DNA from: Thiotrichales bacterium
Lineage (GTDB): Bacteria; Pseudomonadota; Gammaproteobacteria; J044
Reading direction: 5' to 3'
Length of the DNA: 30,041 bases
Assembly (NCBI GenBank): GCA_024762895.1
Contig: JANTGN010000003.1
Coordinates: 1 to 30,041, forward strand
Part shown: positions 15,125 to 24,200 of the stretch, one piece after another
Layout: the number at the start of each line of letters is the position of its first letter
Numbering within the stretch: the first letter of the stretch is position 1
Notes under the pieces: model-generated
Told to the model about the DNA's origin: nothing
Databases searched by the model: none
Seen by the model: the letters and a program-made list of their open reading frames with translations, nothing else
Translations under genes and position numbers: made by a program

Positions 15125-16777
15125 ATGATGAACTTACATACCTATATAGGGACATGGCTATTTTCTGTGGCCGCCATAATCTCGCTTAGTGCCTGCGCCA
15201 CGAATTACCCGACAGAATCGGAATCCCAATCGGCTGAAGCCATTCATGTCGAGGAAGGCTCCAGCGCCATGGAACTGGAGGCCGCTGAAGAATCCGCCCC
15301 CTTGCAGGTAGTAGAGATTACACCCCTGGCCCCTGAACCTCTTGAGGCCACCAACGATCTCTGGGACCGGGTTCGAGAGAATCTGGTGCTTGACGCCCAT
15401 CCGGAGCAGCCTCGCGTACAGGCCTTCCTTGAATGGCACCAGTGCCATCCCGATTATCTACAGCGGGTCACCGCAAGAGGAGAGCCCTATCTGCACCTGA
15501 TACTGGATGAAATCGATCGCCGCGGAATGCCCACTGAGCTGGTCATGTTGCCTGCTGTAGAAAGTGCTTTTGTCCCTTTTGCTTATTCCCATGGCAGGGC
15601 CGCAGGGATCTGGCAATTCATTCCCTCAACGGGTCGCCACTTTGGCCTGGAACAGAACTGGTGGTATGACGGTCGCCGTGATATCTACGCCGCCACCCAT
15701 GCCGCCCTGGACTATCTGGAGCAACTGCATAAGACCTTCGATGGCGACTGGCTACTCGCCTTAGCGGCCTACAATGCCGGTGCTGGCAATGTCCGCAAGG
15801 CCATTCGCAAAAATATCAAACGTGGGAAACCCACCGATTTCTGGCATCTCGACCTGCCCAAGGAAACCAAGCACTACGTTCCTAAATTACTGGCAATGGC
15901 CGCGATCGTGCAGGATCCTGATTACTATGGCCTCGATCTGTGGCAAATTGATGATCAGCCTTATCTCGTGCGTGTTGAGACGGATGGTCAGATTGACCTG
16001 GCCGTTGCCTCCGAACTGGCAGGTATCGACCTGGAACAGATGTACCAGCTCAATCCCGCATTTAATCGCTGGGCTACCGCACCGGAAGGTCCCCATTATC
16101 TGCTATTGCCTATCGATAAGGCAGAACAGTTTTCCAGCAACCTGCTCTCCCTCCCTGTTGAGGAGCGCGTTACCTGGCTCAGACATAAGATTCGCAGTGG
16201 TGAGACCCTGGGGCATATAGCCAAGAAACACCACACCACCGTCGCCGTGCTGAAAAAAGCCAACGGTCTGCGCTCGAATAATATCAGGGCAGGCAAGCAT
16301 CTTTTGGTACCCACCTCCAGTAAGCCGGTTACCCGCTATGCCCTGTCCAGTGAACAAAGGCTGAAAAAACTTAAGGCAAAAGAGCGCTCCGGCACTCGTT
16401 TCGTTCACGTCGTTCAGTCAGGTGATACCCTCTGGGACCTGTCCCGTAGTTATGGTGTCTCCAGCCGCAAGATCGCTAAATGGAACGGCATGGCCCCCGG
16501 AGATACGCTGAAACTGAATCAGAAGCTGGTGCTCTGGGATACCAAGAAGACCCAGTCCAGGGACAGCATCATTCCTGCGGTTTATACCTCGCCGGCCGGC
16601 AAGGAAAGGACCTTACGCTATACCGTTCGCAAGGGTGATTCTCTTTACCGTATCGCCGGTCGCTTCAACGTCACGGTCAACGAGATCAAGCACTGGAATA
16701 ACCTGTCCTCGGGCTCGCTGCTTCGACCTGGCCAGCGCCTGACCCTGAAGGTCGACATCACACGCACCGGAAGTTAA
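15125..16777 (+). CDS. mltD: Membrane-bound lytic murein transglycosylase D
   Basis: Lipoprotein that cleaves the MurNAc-GlcNAc bond of peptidoglycan to 1,6-anhydro products, in the periplasm at the outer membrane. In 550 residues: signal peptide with lipobox LSAC (Cys24), an acidic linker, an SLT goose-type lysozyme domain with catalytic Glu146 in ESAF, the GIWQFIPSTGRHFGL motif (161-175) and AAYNAGAG (214-221), then three LysM repeats at about 353-396, 427-470 and 498-541 that bind glycan. E. coli MltD has two LysM and 452 residues, so this form is longer. Two ATGs are adjacent at the start. It is divergent from the methyltransferase. Confidence 0.96.
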   Translation: MMNLHTYIGTWLFSVAAIISLSACATNYPTESESQSAEAIHVEEGSSAMELEAAEESAPLQVVEITPLAPEPLEATNDLWDRVRENLVLDAHPEQPRVQAFLEWHQCHPDYLQRVTARGEPYLHLILDEIDRRGMPTELVMLPAVESAFVPFAYSHGRAAGIWQFIPSTGRHFGLEQNWWYDGRRDIYAATHAALDYLEQLHKTFDGDWLLALAAYNAGAGNVRKAIRKNIKRGKPTDFWHLDLPKETKHYVPKLLAMAAIVQDPDYYGLDLWQIDDQPYLVRVETDGQIDLAVASELAGIDLEQMYQLNPAFNRWATAPEGPHYLLLPIDKAEQFSSNLLSLPVEERVTWLRHKIRSGETLGHIAKKHHTTVAVLKKANGLRSNNIRAGKHLLVPTSSKPVTRYALSSEQRLKKLKAKERSGTRFVHVVQSGDTLWDLSRSYGVSSRKIAKWNGMAPGDTLKLNQKLVLWDTKKTQSRDSIIPAVYTSPAGKERTLRYTVRKGDSLYRIAGRFNVTVNEIKHWNNLSSGSLLRPGQRLTLKVDITRTGS

Positions 16778-17066
16778 TGAAAGTGAAATCACCCCCTGCT
16801 GGGACGATTTGACGATCCCCAAGTCAAACTGCCCTACTCATCCACTCACTTCGTTTATCATGGCCGTGCCAGCACACCCCAGGTATCAATAGCCAGTATC
16901 TACACGAATAGCCATTCCTGATTACTTATTAGCAATTCATTAACCACCGGAATCTCTTGGATATTTATACGTTCTCTACCTTTTTTCAAGAATGAGGACT
17001 ACATCCGTAAATTTGATCCGAGTTTCTGTACTATTCCTGCAAAAAAGGAACATGTGATTAACTCAA
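16778..17066 (+). other. 289-base intergenic region before the kinase operon
   Basis: AT-richer, non-coding stretch between mltD and the CHASE2 kinase. A short imperfect TTTGAC / GTCAAA stem lies near the mltD end but has no T-tract, so I do not call it a terminator. The kinase promoter must be here or upstream, yet I find no -35/-10 pair with good spacing; a TACTAT hexamer near 17030 has no convincing partner. AAAAAAGGAA precedes the kinase ATG by about 16 bases, rather far for a ribosome binding site. Nothing else is recognised. Confidence 0.5.
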
Positions 17067-19745
17067 ATGAAGAATGGATTTTGGACCCGTGACTGGTTGG
17101 TTACCGTCATCATCATTGTGTTACTGCTGGTGGCGAATTACTACACCTCGATTTTTCAGCGACTGGATTTACTGGCCTACGATCTGGGTAGCCGGTTTGG
17201 TGTTTCCACCCAGACCCATGCCAATGTCAGAATTATCGCCATCGATGATCACAGCATCGAACAGCTGGGCCCCTGGCCCTGGCCAAGGAATTATTACGCC
17301 CAATTGCTTGATCAGTTAAATCTCGCCAGTCCCAACGTCATCGCTCTGACGATCCCCTTTGATAAGGCCAGGGTTGAACCGGCACTGACCGCCATAAGGG
17401 ACAGCCTGCTACTCATTGAGGAGTCTTCACTGACGACGGCAAAGCAGGATATCTATGAACTGGATCGCCTGATGCAGGTCATGGAACAGGGATCTAAATC
17501 CGGTAATTCGACTGCCCTCAAAAAATTAAAATCCAGTTATATGAAATCCAGCTTACGCAATCGACTGAGCTCGGATCTGAATCAACTATCCAGAAAGCTG
17601 CACCAGGCGGAGGCCCTGCTCGATTCGGATGAAGTACTCTCCAGGAGCATTAAACATAATAGGAATGTACTGCTCAGTCTGCATCCAAATCATACAACCC
17701 AACCGGAGAACTCCACGCTGACACTTCCGGACTACATACTGCCCAGCACCTTAAGGACCACCGATGAACTGACATCATCCCTGGAACAGAAAAACCTCCC
17801 AGTCTCGATTGCTGCCTATATTGCCCCTCTGCCTAAATTTGCCCTGTCTGCGGATGGCCTTGCCTACCTGGGAGGCTATGCCGATCTCGATGGCATCGTT
17901 CGAAAAGACAGCCTCGTTATACCCTATGCCGATAAGGCATTTTTTCCATCTTTATCGCTTAGAATTGCCGCGCAGAATCAAGAACTGGATATACAGGATA
18001 TCTATATCAAACCCGGCACCCCTGTTCAGATAGGTGAACTGGCATTGTCTACGGGACCTTCATTACAAATGCGTACCCGGTTTTCTTCCACCACCAGTGG
18101 AGACCCAAGCTTCCCGGTAGACTCATTTGCCGATGTCCTGAGCGGCAAGATCCCGCTGAAACAGTACCAGGACAAGATCGTCCTCATTGGCAGGACCGCC
18201 AGGGAGATCACGCCACTGGTAGCAACGCCCGTGTCAGCCGGCATGCCGCCCGTGATGCTACTTGCCCACCAGGTCTCTAACATCCTGAACAATGACTTCA
18301 TCAGGGAACCGTCCTGGTCACAGGCAGCCACCCTTTCCGCACTGGCCACCATCGCGCTGTATCTCATCCTGGTATTACCCAGACTGAAGACCCGCCTGGG
18401 CCTGGAAATAACGATACTATTAGGGGTCACGCTGCTGGCCACCGAGTACTATTTTCTGAATTATCGATCGGAATGGCTGCCTTTAATGCTGCCACTGTCT
18501 TTACTCCTGATTGGCCATACGATTTTAGCCGGCAAGTCTTTTATTTTGGCTGAACGAGCCAAGATCCAGTCCGCTCAGGAACATGCCGAGAACAATCGCA
18601 TGCTCGCCCTTGCCTACCTGGAACAGGGTCAGCTGGACAAGGCCCTGAGCCGATTGCGAAAAATACCTCTGGATATTCGGCTAATGGACTTACTGTATCA
18701 ACAGGGACATAAGTTTGAACAGAAAAGGCAATTTGAGCAGGCCCACCGCATCTATTCCTATATCGCCGAATTCAATGCACATTACCAGGATCTCCAAAGT
18801 CGCCTTGCCAGCGCCCGGGATAAAGTAGAGTCTCTGAATCTCGATAGCAAGAATGGAAACCAGGGCAAAGGCCTGTTACTCCTTGGCACCGATGATGATG
18901 AAAAGCCCATGCTGGGCCGCTACGTGGTGGAAAAAGAGCTGGGCAAGGGTGCTATGGGCATGGTGTATCAGGGTAAAGATCCAAAGATCAGCCGAAAAGT
19001 GGCCATCAAGACCATGGCCTGGTCAAAAGACCTGAGCGAGGAAGAACTCAAAGAGTCGAAAACGCGCTTCTTCCGTGAAGCCGAAACTGCTGGCAGCCTG
19101 AACCACCCCAATATCATCACAATTTATGATGCGGGAGAAGAACACGACCTGGCCTATATCGCCATGGAATTCATAAATGGCAAGAACCTGATGGACCATA
19201 CACGCCCCTTAAACCTGCTTCCTCCCATCGTTGTTCTTGACCTGATTGCCAGGTGTGGCGATGCACTGGATTACGCACATATGCTGAACGTGGTGCATCG
19301 TGATATCAAACCCGCTAATATTATGGTTGATAATCAGGCCAAAAGCCTGAAAATCACTGATTTTGGTATTGCTCGTATCACCAATTCGAGCAAAACCAAT
19401 ACGGGTATGGTGCTGGGTACTCCATCCTATATGTCGCCGGAACAGCTGGCGGGAGAAAAGGTGGATGGCCGGTCTGATTTGTTTTCCCTGGGAGTTACGT
19501 TATTCCAGCTATTAACGGGACGACTCCCCTTCCAGGCTGATACAATGGCTACACTAATGTATAAGATTGCCAACGAAGAGCATCTGGATATAACAATGTT
19601 GCGCCCTGAACTCCCCGCCTGCGTAGCGGAAGTAGTCAATAAAATGCTGCAAAAAGCCGCGGAAGACCGCTACCAGAGTGGCAAGGCCCTGGCTGATGAT
19701 ATTCGTCGCTGCATCCCCCTTTTTAGTAAGGGCGACGCCATATGA
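17067..19745 (+). CDS. CHASE2-domain transmembrane Ser/Thr protein kinase
   Basis: Hanks-type protein kinase fused to a periplasmic sensor. In 892 residues: transmembrane helix at about 9-26; a CHASE2 extracytoplasmic domain at about 30-410, with a helical charged stretch near 110-200; three further membrane helices at about 419-495; a helical linker at about 500-595 with two TPR-like helix pairs; and a cytoplasmic kinase domain at about 615-885. The kinase is intact: Gly loop GKGAMGMV (626-633), ATP-anchoring Lys648 in VAIK, catalytic HRDIKPAN (744-751), DFG at 765-767, and SPEQ after the activation segment. Its stop overlaps the phosphatase start (ATGA), so the pair is translationally coupled. 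CHASE2 ligands are generally unknown; substrates here are unknown too. Confidence 0.93.
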   Translation: MKNGFWTRDWLVTVIIIVLLLVANYYTSIFQRLDLLAYDLGSRFGVSTQTHANVRIIAIDDHSIEQLGPWPWPRNYYAQLLDQLNLASPNVIALTIPFDKARVEPALTAIRDSLLLIEESSLTTAKQDIYELDRLMQVMEQGSKSGNSTALKKLKSSYMKSSLRNRLSSDLNQLSRKLHQAEALLDSDEVLSRSIKHNRNVLLSLHPNHTTQPENSTLTLPDYILPSTLRTTDELTSSLEQKNLPVSIAAYIAPLPKFALSADGLAYLGGYADLDGIVRKDSLVIPYADKAFFPSLSLRIAAQNQELDIQDIYIKPGTPVQIGELALSTGPSLQMRTRFSSTTSGDPSFPVDSFADVLSGKIPLKQYQDKIVLIGRTAREITPLVATPVSAGMPPVMLLAHQVSNILNNDFIREPSWSQAATLSALATIALYLILVLPRLKTRLGLEITILLGVTLLATEYYFLNYRSEWLPLMLPLSLLLIGHTILAGKSFILAERAKIQSAQEHAENNRMLALAYLEQGQLDKALSRLRKIPLDIRLMDLLYQQGHKFEQKRQFEQAHRIYSYIAEFNAHYQDLQSRLASARDKVESLNLDSKNGNQGKGLLLLGTDDDEKPMLGRYVVEKELGKGAMGMVYQGKDPKISRKVAIKTMAWSKDLSEEELKESKTRFFREAETAGSLNHPNIITIYDAGEEHDLAYIAMEFINGKNLMDHTRPLNLLPPIVVLDLIARCGDALDYAHMLNVVHRDIKPANIMVDNQAKSLKITDFGIARITNSSKTNTGMVLGTPSYMSPEQLAGEKVDGRSDLFSLGVTLFQLLTGRLPFQADTMATLMYKIANEEHLDITMLRPELPACVAEVVNKMLQKAAEDRYQSGKALADDIRRCIPLFSKGDAI

Positions 19746-20566
19746 ACCTGAAAGGTAAGCTGGAGGTAGTTGGGCTCACCGATACAGGACGCGTACGAAC
19801 CCAGAACGAAGACAGCATTGGAGATAATGTTGAGATAGGCGCCATTGTCCTGGCCGATGGTATGGGTGGCTACAAGGGTGGCGAGGTAGCCAGCGCGATT
19901 GCCATCAACACCATCATGGACGAACTATCCCAGACCATAGGAAAATTAACCCCGGGCGACTCCGATCCGGAAACCGGCTATGCCAATGAGAGCATTGCCG
20001 TTCGTGATGCCATCATCAAAGCCAATGACACTATCTATCAGACGGCACAAAGCCAGCCCCAGTATCAGGGTATGGGCACGACGATCGTCATGGGCATCTT
20101 CTACGATAACCGTATGACGATCGCCCACGTGGGGGATTCGCGTATGTATCGCTTTCGTCATGACAACCTGGAACAGATCACCTCTGACCATAGCCTGCTG
20201 CAGGAACTGGTTGATCGTGGTTTTTATACCGAGGACGAGGCCAAGCAATCTCTGAATAAGAACCTGGTCACCCGCGCCCTGGGTATCGAACCCACCGTCG
20301 CCGTAGACCTCAAGGAAGACATGACCCTGCCGGGAGATATTTATCTACTTTGTTCAGATGGCCTAAGCGATATGGTGGAAGATGAGGACATCTACTTAAC
20401 CATTAAATCGTTTGGTGCTAACCTCGAAGAAACTGCCAAACAGCTTGTAGACCAGGCCAATTCAAATGGCGGAAAAGATAATATCTCGGTCATTTTAGCT
20501 AAACCTTTGAAAGACTTTCCTGCCCGGAAAAACTGGTACGACAAAGTCGTTGACTGGTTCTTTTGA
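19742..20566 (+). CDS. PP2C-family protein serine/threonine phosphatase
   Basis: Metal-dependent phosphatase (PPM/PP2C, Stp/PppA type) of 274 residues, expected to reverse the action of the kinase encoded immediately upstream. Motifs in order: GLTDTGRVRTQNED (11-24), LADGMGG with metal ligand Asp39 (38-43), GMGTT (110-114), HVGDSR (129-134), CSDGLSD with Asp206 (204-210) and GGKDNIS with Asp246 (243-249). All core aspartates are present, so it should be active. The C-terminal 15 residues are rich in aromatic and basic residues (ARKNWYDKVVDWFF) and may touch the membrane or a partner. No transmembrane segment is seen, so it is cytosolic. Its ATG lies within the kinase stop (ATGA). Confidence 0.95.
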   Translation: MNLKGKLEVVGLTDTGRVRTQNEDSIGDNVEIGAIVLADGMGGYKGGEVASAIAINTIMDELSQTIGKLTPGDSDPETGYANESIAVRDAIIKANDTIYQTAQSQPQYQGMGTTIVMGIFYDNRMTIAHVGDSRMYRFRHDNLEQITSDHSLLQELVDRGFYTEDEAKQSLNKNLVTRALGIEPTVAVDLKEDMTLPGDIYLLCSDGLSDMVEDEDIYLTIKSFGANLEETAKQLVDQANSNGGKDNISVILAKPLKDFPARKNWYDKVVDWFF

Positions 20567-20595
20567 ACCCCTAATTCAATGAAGGTAAAAACAGA

Positions 20596-21333
20596 ATGGC
20601 AAAACTGATCTTGACTCAGAACGACCAGGTCATCAAGGAGTTCCCTCTGAACAAGGAATGCCTGACCGTCGGACGCAGACCAGAAAATGATATTCGTATC
20701 GAAAATCCGGCTATCAGTGGGCAGCATTGCCAGATTATCAATATCCTGAATGATTCCTTCATAGAAGATCTCAACAGTACAAATGGCACCATCGTCAATG
20801 ATCGTCCTGTCAAGAAACACGCCCTGGCCAATGGAGATGTCATTAAGCTTGGGGAGCACCAGCTTCAATACGTGAATGAACTGGCCTCCAATGCGGCCGT
20901 CAGTGATGAGTTTGCGAAGACCATGATCATCCGCACCGATGCCATGGGTATGCCCATGCACGAGGCCGATGCACAGGTCGAAGAATCGGTAGAAAAGATC
21001 TCTGAAGCCATTGCCCAGTCTGAACCCGAACCGGCACCTGAGGCCACCCCGGAGGCGACTGAGGTCAAAAGAGCCAGGCTCAAAATCCTGAATGGCACCA
21101 ACGCCAATAAGGAACTGGAACTCACCAAACCCATGACCACCCTGGGCCGTCCTGGAGTTCAGGTCGCCGCTATCACCCGTCGCGACCATGGCTATTCCAT
21201 CGTCCATGTAGAAGGAAAGGAAGACCAGTACCCCATCATTAATGGCACTTCTACCGGCAAGGGTATACACCCCCTGAACGACAAGGACATCATTGAAGTA
21301 GCCGGGATCAAGATGGAGATCCGTTTCTTCTAG
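20596..21333 (+). CDS. FHA-domain phosphothreonine-binding protein
   Basis: Cytosolic 245-residue adaptor. A canonical FHA domain occupies about 20-95, with the phosphothreonine-contacting residues GR at 26-27, SGQH at 41-44 and NSTNGT at 60-65. A linker at about 100-155 contains a candidate phosphosite FAKTMIIR (Thr109) and a Glu/Pro-rich stretch. The C-terminus (about 160-245) looks like a second FHA fold (TTLGRPG, PIINGTSTGKGIHPLNDKDIIEVAG), but the usual Ser-x-x-His is replaced by ITRRDHG. It starts 29 bases after the phosphatase, with a ribosome binding site AAGGTAAAA. It presumably reads phosphothreonines made by the upstream kinase; that link is inferred from gene order and domain type. 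Confidence 0.92.
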   Translation: MAKLILTQNDQVIKEFPLNKECLTVGRRPENDIRIENPAISGQHCQIINILNDSFIEDLNSTNGTIVNDRPVKKHALANGDVIKLGEHQLQYVNELASNAAVSDEFAKTMIIRTDAMGMPMHEADAQVEESVEKISEAIAQSEPEPAPEATPEATEVKRARLKILNGTNANKELELTKPMTTLGRPGVQVAAITRRDHGYSIVHVEGKEDQYPIINGTSTGKGIHPLNDKDIIEVAGIKMEIRFF

Positions 21334-21336
21334 TGC

Positions 21337-21376
21337 TTAAGAAGGACGTCATGGATTTTCATGACGTCCTTCTTAA
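21337..21376 (+). terminator. Shared hairpin between convergent FHA and ABC operons
   Basis: Perfect 17-bp inverted repeat (21337-21353 with 21360-21376) and a 6-base loop GATTTT, directly after the FHA stop. The right arm includes the stop codon of the convergent ABC ATPase gene. There is no long T-run on either side, but the arm ends are TCTTAA-rich. It probably ends or protects both transcripts. Confidence 0.7.
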
Positions 21377-23025
21377 TCCAGCCTTGGTATCCTGGGGACT
21401 GCTGAGATCAGCTCCTGCGTATAGCTGTTTTTGGGCTGATTAATCACCTGCTCGGTCTTTCCATGTTCGATGATCCTCCCCTGATACATCACCGCGGTCA
21501 CGTCACTGATATATTCAACCACGCCAATATTATGCGTAATAAAGAGCAGGGTCAGATTACGACGATCTCTAAGCTCCAGCAACATTTGCAGGATCTCGGC
21601 CTGCACCGAGACGTCCAGTGCACTGGTAATCTCATCACAGACGATAAAGGACGGTTCCAGACTTAAGGCGCGGGCAATACAGATGCGCTGACGCTGCCCT
21701 CCAGAAAATTCGTGTGGGTACCGCCATAGGGTAACCTCATCCAGCTGAACCTGCCTTAACAGATCCGCCGCACGCTCGATACGCTCTTCCTGACTGCTGC
21801 CTATGCCATGCACTTTCATGGGCTCGGTCAGAATGGCCTCGATACTGAGCCTTGGGTTTAGTGAGGACAGGGGGTCCTGAAAGATCACCTGCATGTTGCG
21901 ACGATAGGAACGCATTTTCGCTGATGACAGACGGGTGATATCGGTATTATCAAAGAGCACTCGCCCACCGGTAGGTTCTATCAGGCGCAGGATACCACGC
22001 CCCAAAGTGGTCTTACCACACCCGGACTCACCCACTACGGCCAGTATCTGCCCCCGTGGAATTTCAAGATCAATACCATCGACGGCTCGGACACTATCCA
22101 CCTGCCTTCTTAAGAGCCCCTTGCGCACGGGAAAATGTATCTGCAACTGCTCCAGCTTGATGAGCGGCTCCCTGGATGCAGGTAATTCAGCCCCATCCTC
22201 TTGCATCTCGACAACCGGCCTGCTCAGGTTCTCAGGCAGGGCAGCAATCAGGGATTGCGTATAGGGGTGCTCGGGACGTCGAATGATCTGCTGCACCTCG
22301 CCAACCTCAACCAGCCTGCCCTCCTTCATCACACCGACCTGATCGGCAATCTGGGCCACGACCCCAAAATCATGGGTAATAAACAGTATCCCCATGCCCG
22401 TACGTTGCTGGAGATCCTTCATGAGTTTAAGGATCTCTTTCTGAACGGTGACATCCAGCGCAGTGGTCGGTTCATCAGCGATCAATAGATCTGGCTCACA
22501 GACCATGGCCATGGCAATCATAACCCTCTGACGCTGCCCCCCTGACATTTGATGCGGGTAGGCATGGATTCGTGTCTCAGGATCCGGTAATTGCACATCC
22601 CTTAATACCTGCAGGGCCCTCTGCCAGGCCTCCTCATCGTTGAACTCGGGATAATGGATATACAAGGCCTCCAGGATCTGTTCCCCGATCGTGAAGACCG
22701 GATTGAGTGAGGTCATGGGCTCCTGGAAGATCATACTGATACGCGCACCGCGAATCTCTTCCATGGTCGACTCATCCAGTGTCATCAGGTTGTGCCGCTC
22801 ACCCTTGAGGGTCTGGAGAAGGATGGCACCACTGGGATGTTCACAAATGCCACTGGGTAGCAGGTCTATGATGGACAGGGCAGTTATCGATTTACCACTC
22901 CCGGACTCACCCACCAGGCAAAAGGTCTTACCCGGTTCAATCGTAAAACTGACACCGTCGACTGCCTTGACGAGGCGCTGATCGCTGCGCAGGTATGTCC
23001 TGAGATCCTCAACGCTTAAGAGCAT
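21373..23025 (-). CDS. ABC transporter ATP-binding protein, double NBD (YejF/DppDF-type)
   Basis: Energises the peptide-type importer encoded upstream. The 550 residues hold two fused ATPase domains. NBD1 has Walker A GESGSGKS (39-46), signature SGGQRQR (161-167) and Walker B LIADEP (181-186). NBD2 has GESGCGKT (332-339), SGGQRQR (441-447) and IVCDEI (461-466). Both NBDs appear catalytically complete. Each ends with the oligopeptide-transporter tail (PEHPYTQSLIAALP and PKNSYTQELISAVP), typical of the Opp/Dpp/Yej branch. Fusion of both domains in one chain matches YejF. The ATG overlaps the permease stop (TGATG), so it is the last gene of the operon. Confidence 0.95.
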   Translation of the reverse strand: MLLSVEDLRTYLRSDQRLVKAVDGVSFTIEPGKTFCLVGESGSGKSITALSIIDLLPSGICEHPSGAILLQTLKGERHNLMTLDESTMEEIRGARISMIFQEPMTSLNPVFTIGEQILEALYIHYPEFNDEEAWQRALQVLRDVQLPDPETRIHAYPHQMSGGQRQRVMIAMAMVCEPDLLIADEPTTALDVTVQKEILKLMKDLQQRTGMGILFITHDFGVVAQIADQVGVMKEGRLVEVGEVQQIIRRPEHPYTQSLIAALPENLSRPVVEMQEDGAELPASREPLIKLEQLQIHFPVRKGLLRRQVDSVRAVDGIDLEIPRGQILAVVGESGCGKTTLGRGILRLIEPTGGRVLFDNTDITRLSSAKMRSYRRNMQVIFQDPLSSLNPRLSIEAILTEPMKVHGIGSSQEERIERAADLLRQVQLDEVTLWRYPHEFSGGQRQRICIARALSLEPSFIVCDEITSALDVSVQAEILQMLLELRDRRNLTLLFITHNIGVVEYISDVTAVMYQGRIIEHGKTEQVINQPKNSYTQELISAVPRIPRLD

Positions 23026-24200
23026 CAGCCGGCTTTCCCGAGATAGGGGTCAATGGCATCGCGTAAGGCCTCACCAATCAGGTTATAGGCAAAGACAGTC
23101 AAGAAGATGGCACCACCGGGAAAAGCAGCCATCCACCAGTTAAAGCTTGATGACTGAACCGCCTGATTCAGCATCTCCCCCCAGGATGGGTCCCCAACCA
23201 GCCCCAGCCCCAGAAAACTCAGGGTCGCCTCGGCCAGTATGGCGGAAGCCACCCCAAAACTGGCTGCAACCAGGACGGGACCCATCCCATTGGGCAACAT
23301 ATGGCGAAACAGGATGGATGTCAGGGGCAGGCCTGAGGCCACTGCGGCCTGGACAAAATCCTGCTGACGCAGGCGCAGAAACTCGGCACGCACATAGCGG
23401 GCGTAACCCGGCCAGCTCGTGATACCAATAATGACCATCATGATATACAGACTACGACCGAAGAAGGCCACGAAGGTCAGCAACAGAAACAGGGTCGGTA
23501 CGGCCTCAAATATCTCGACCAGGCGCATGCCGATCATATCGACAACCCCGGAAAAATACCCCATCAATCCACCGATAATGACGCCCAGCAACATGGCGAT
23601 ACCCGTCGCCACGAATCCTATACCCAGGGCGATACGAGACGCATGTATCATGCGGCTCAGGACATCAGCGCCGTTCTGCTCGGTGCCAAACCAGTGTGCA
23701 CGCTGGTCGTCCTCGAGGGGACCTTCCAGGCCGGTATCCCCGAAATCGCGTAGATAGTCTGTGGGTGACCAGGGTATCGGGGCCTTCAGCACCCAGTCAT
23801 AATCACCGGCCTTTTCGGCAGCGCGATACTGTTCATAGATGATCAACCGAGGAGGCTCGACCCATTCTATGGCCACGATGCTACTGACGAGACCAATGCC
23901 GATCAGGATCAGGAGTTTTTTGCCCGGACCCAATGGTAGCCACCAGAGGATGATTACCGACAGGAAAAGACACAATAAAACGGCATCCAGAGGGGTAAGG
24001 TAGTGCAGCACCGGGCTACTGATCACGCCTTTCCGGCTGACGAGTAGAGGAATACTCGTTGCGACAAAGGGAGCAAAAACAGCGACCAGGGCCAGTAAGC
24101 CCACCCATATCAGTCCCAGCCGGGCACCCCAGCGCACTAAGGTATCCCCCAGAATTCGGCGCCAGTAACTCTGTCGGCTTCGCTTCAGGGATTCAGTCAT
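23025..24200 (-). CDS. ABC transporter permease, YejE/DppC-type
   Basis: Inner-membrane permease of 391 residues, longer than E. coli YejE (341). The core is typical: an HWFGTEQNGADVLSRMIHASR segment precedes the transmembrane bundle, and the ATPase-docking EAA-like loop QAAVASGLPLTSILFRHMLPN lies in the second half. Between the first transmembrane helix (about 28-52) and the core there are two extra hydrophobic segments (about 70-90 and 95-113), not usual for the family. Start: the ATG at 24200 overlaps the upstream permease by 8 bases and has AGGG 6 bases before it; an ATG at 24227 would add nine residues. Confidence 0.92.
   Translation of the reverse strand: MTESLKRSRQSYWRRILGDTLVRWGARLGLIWVGLLALVAVFAPFVATSIPLLVSRKGVISSPVLHYLTPLDAVLLCLFLSVIILWWLPLGPGKKLLILIGIGLVSSIVAIEWVEPPRLIIYEQYRAAEKAGDYDWVLKAPIPWSPTDYLRDFGDTGLEGPLEDDQRAHWFGTEQNGADVLSRMIHASRIALGIGFVATGIAMLLGVIIGGLMGYFSGVVDMIGMRLVEIFEAVPTLFLLLTFVAFFGRSLYIMMVIIGITSWPGYARYVRAEFLRLRQQDFVQAAVASGLPLTSILFRHMLPNGMGPVLVAASFGVASAILAEATLSFLGLGLVGDPSWGEMLNQAVQSSSFNWWMAAFPGGAIFLTVFAYNLIGEALRDAIDPYLGKAG

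Noticed and set aside
16800..16830. TTTGAC / GTCAAA stem after mltD as a terminator
   Set aside because: Short imperfect stem with no T-tract on the plus strand.
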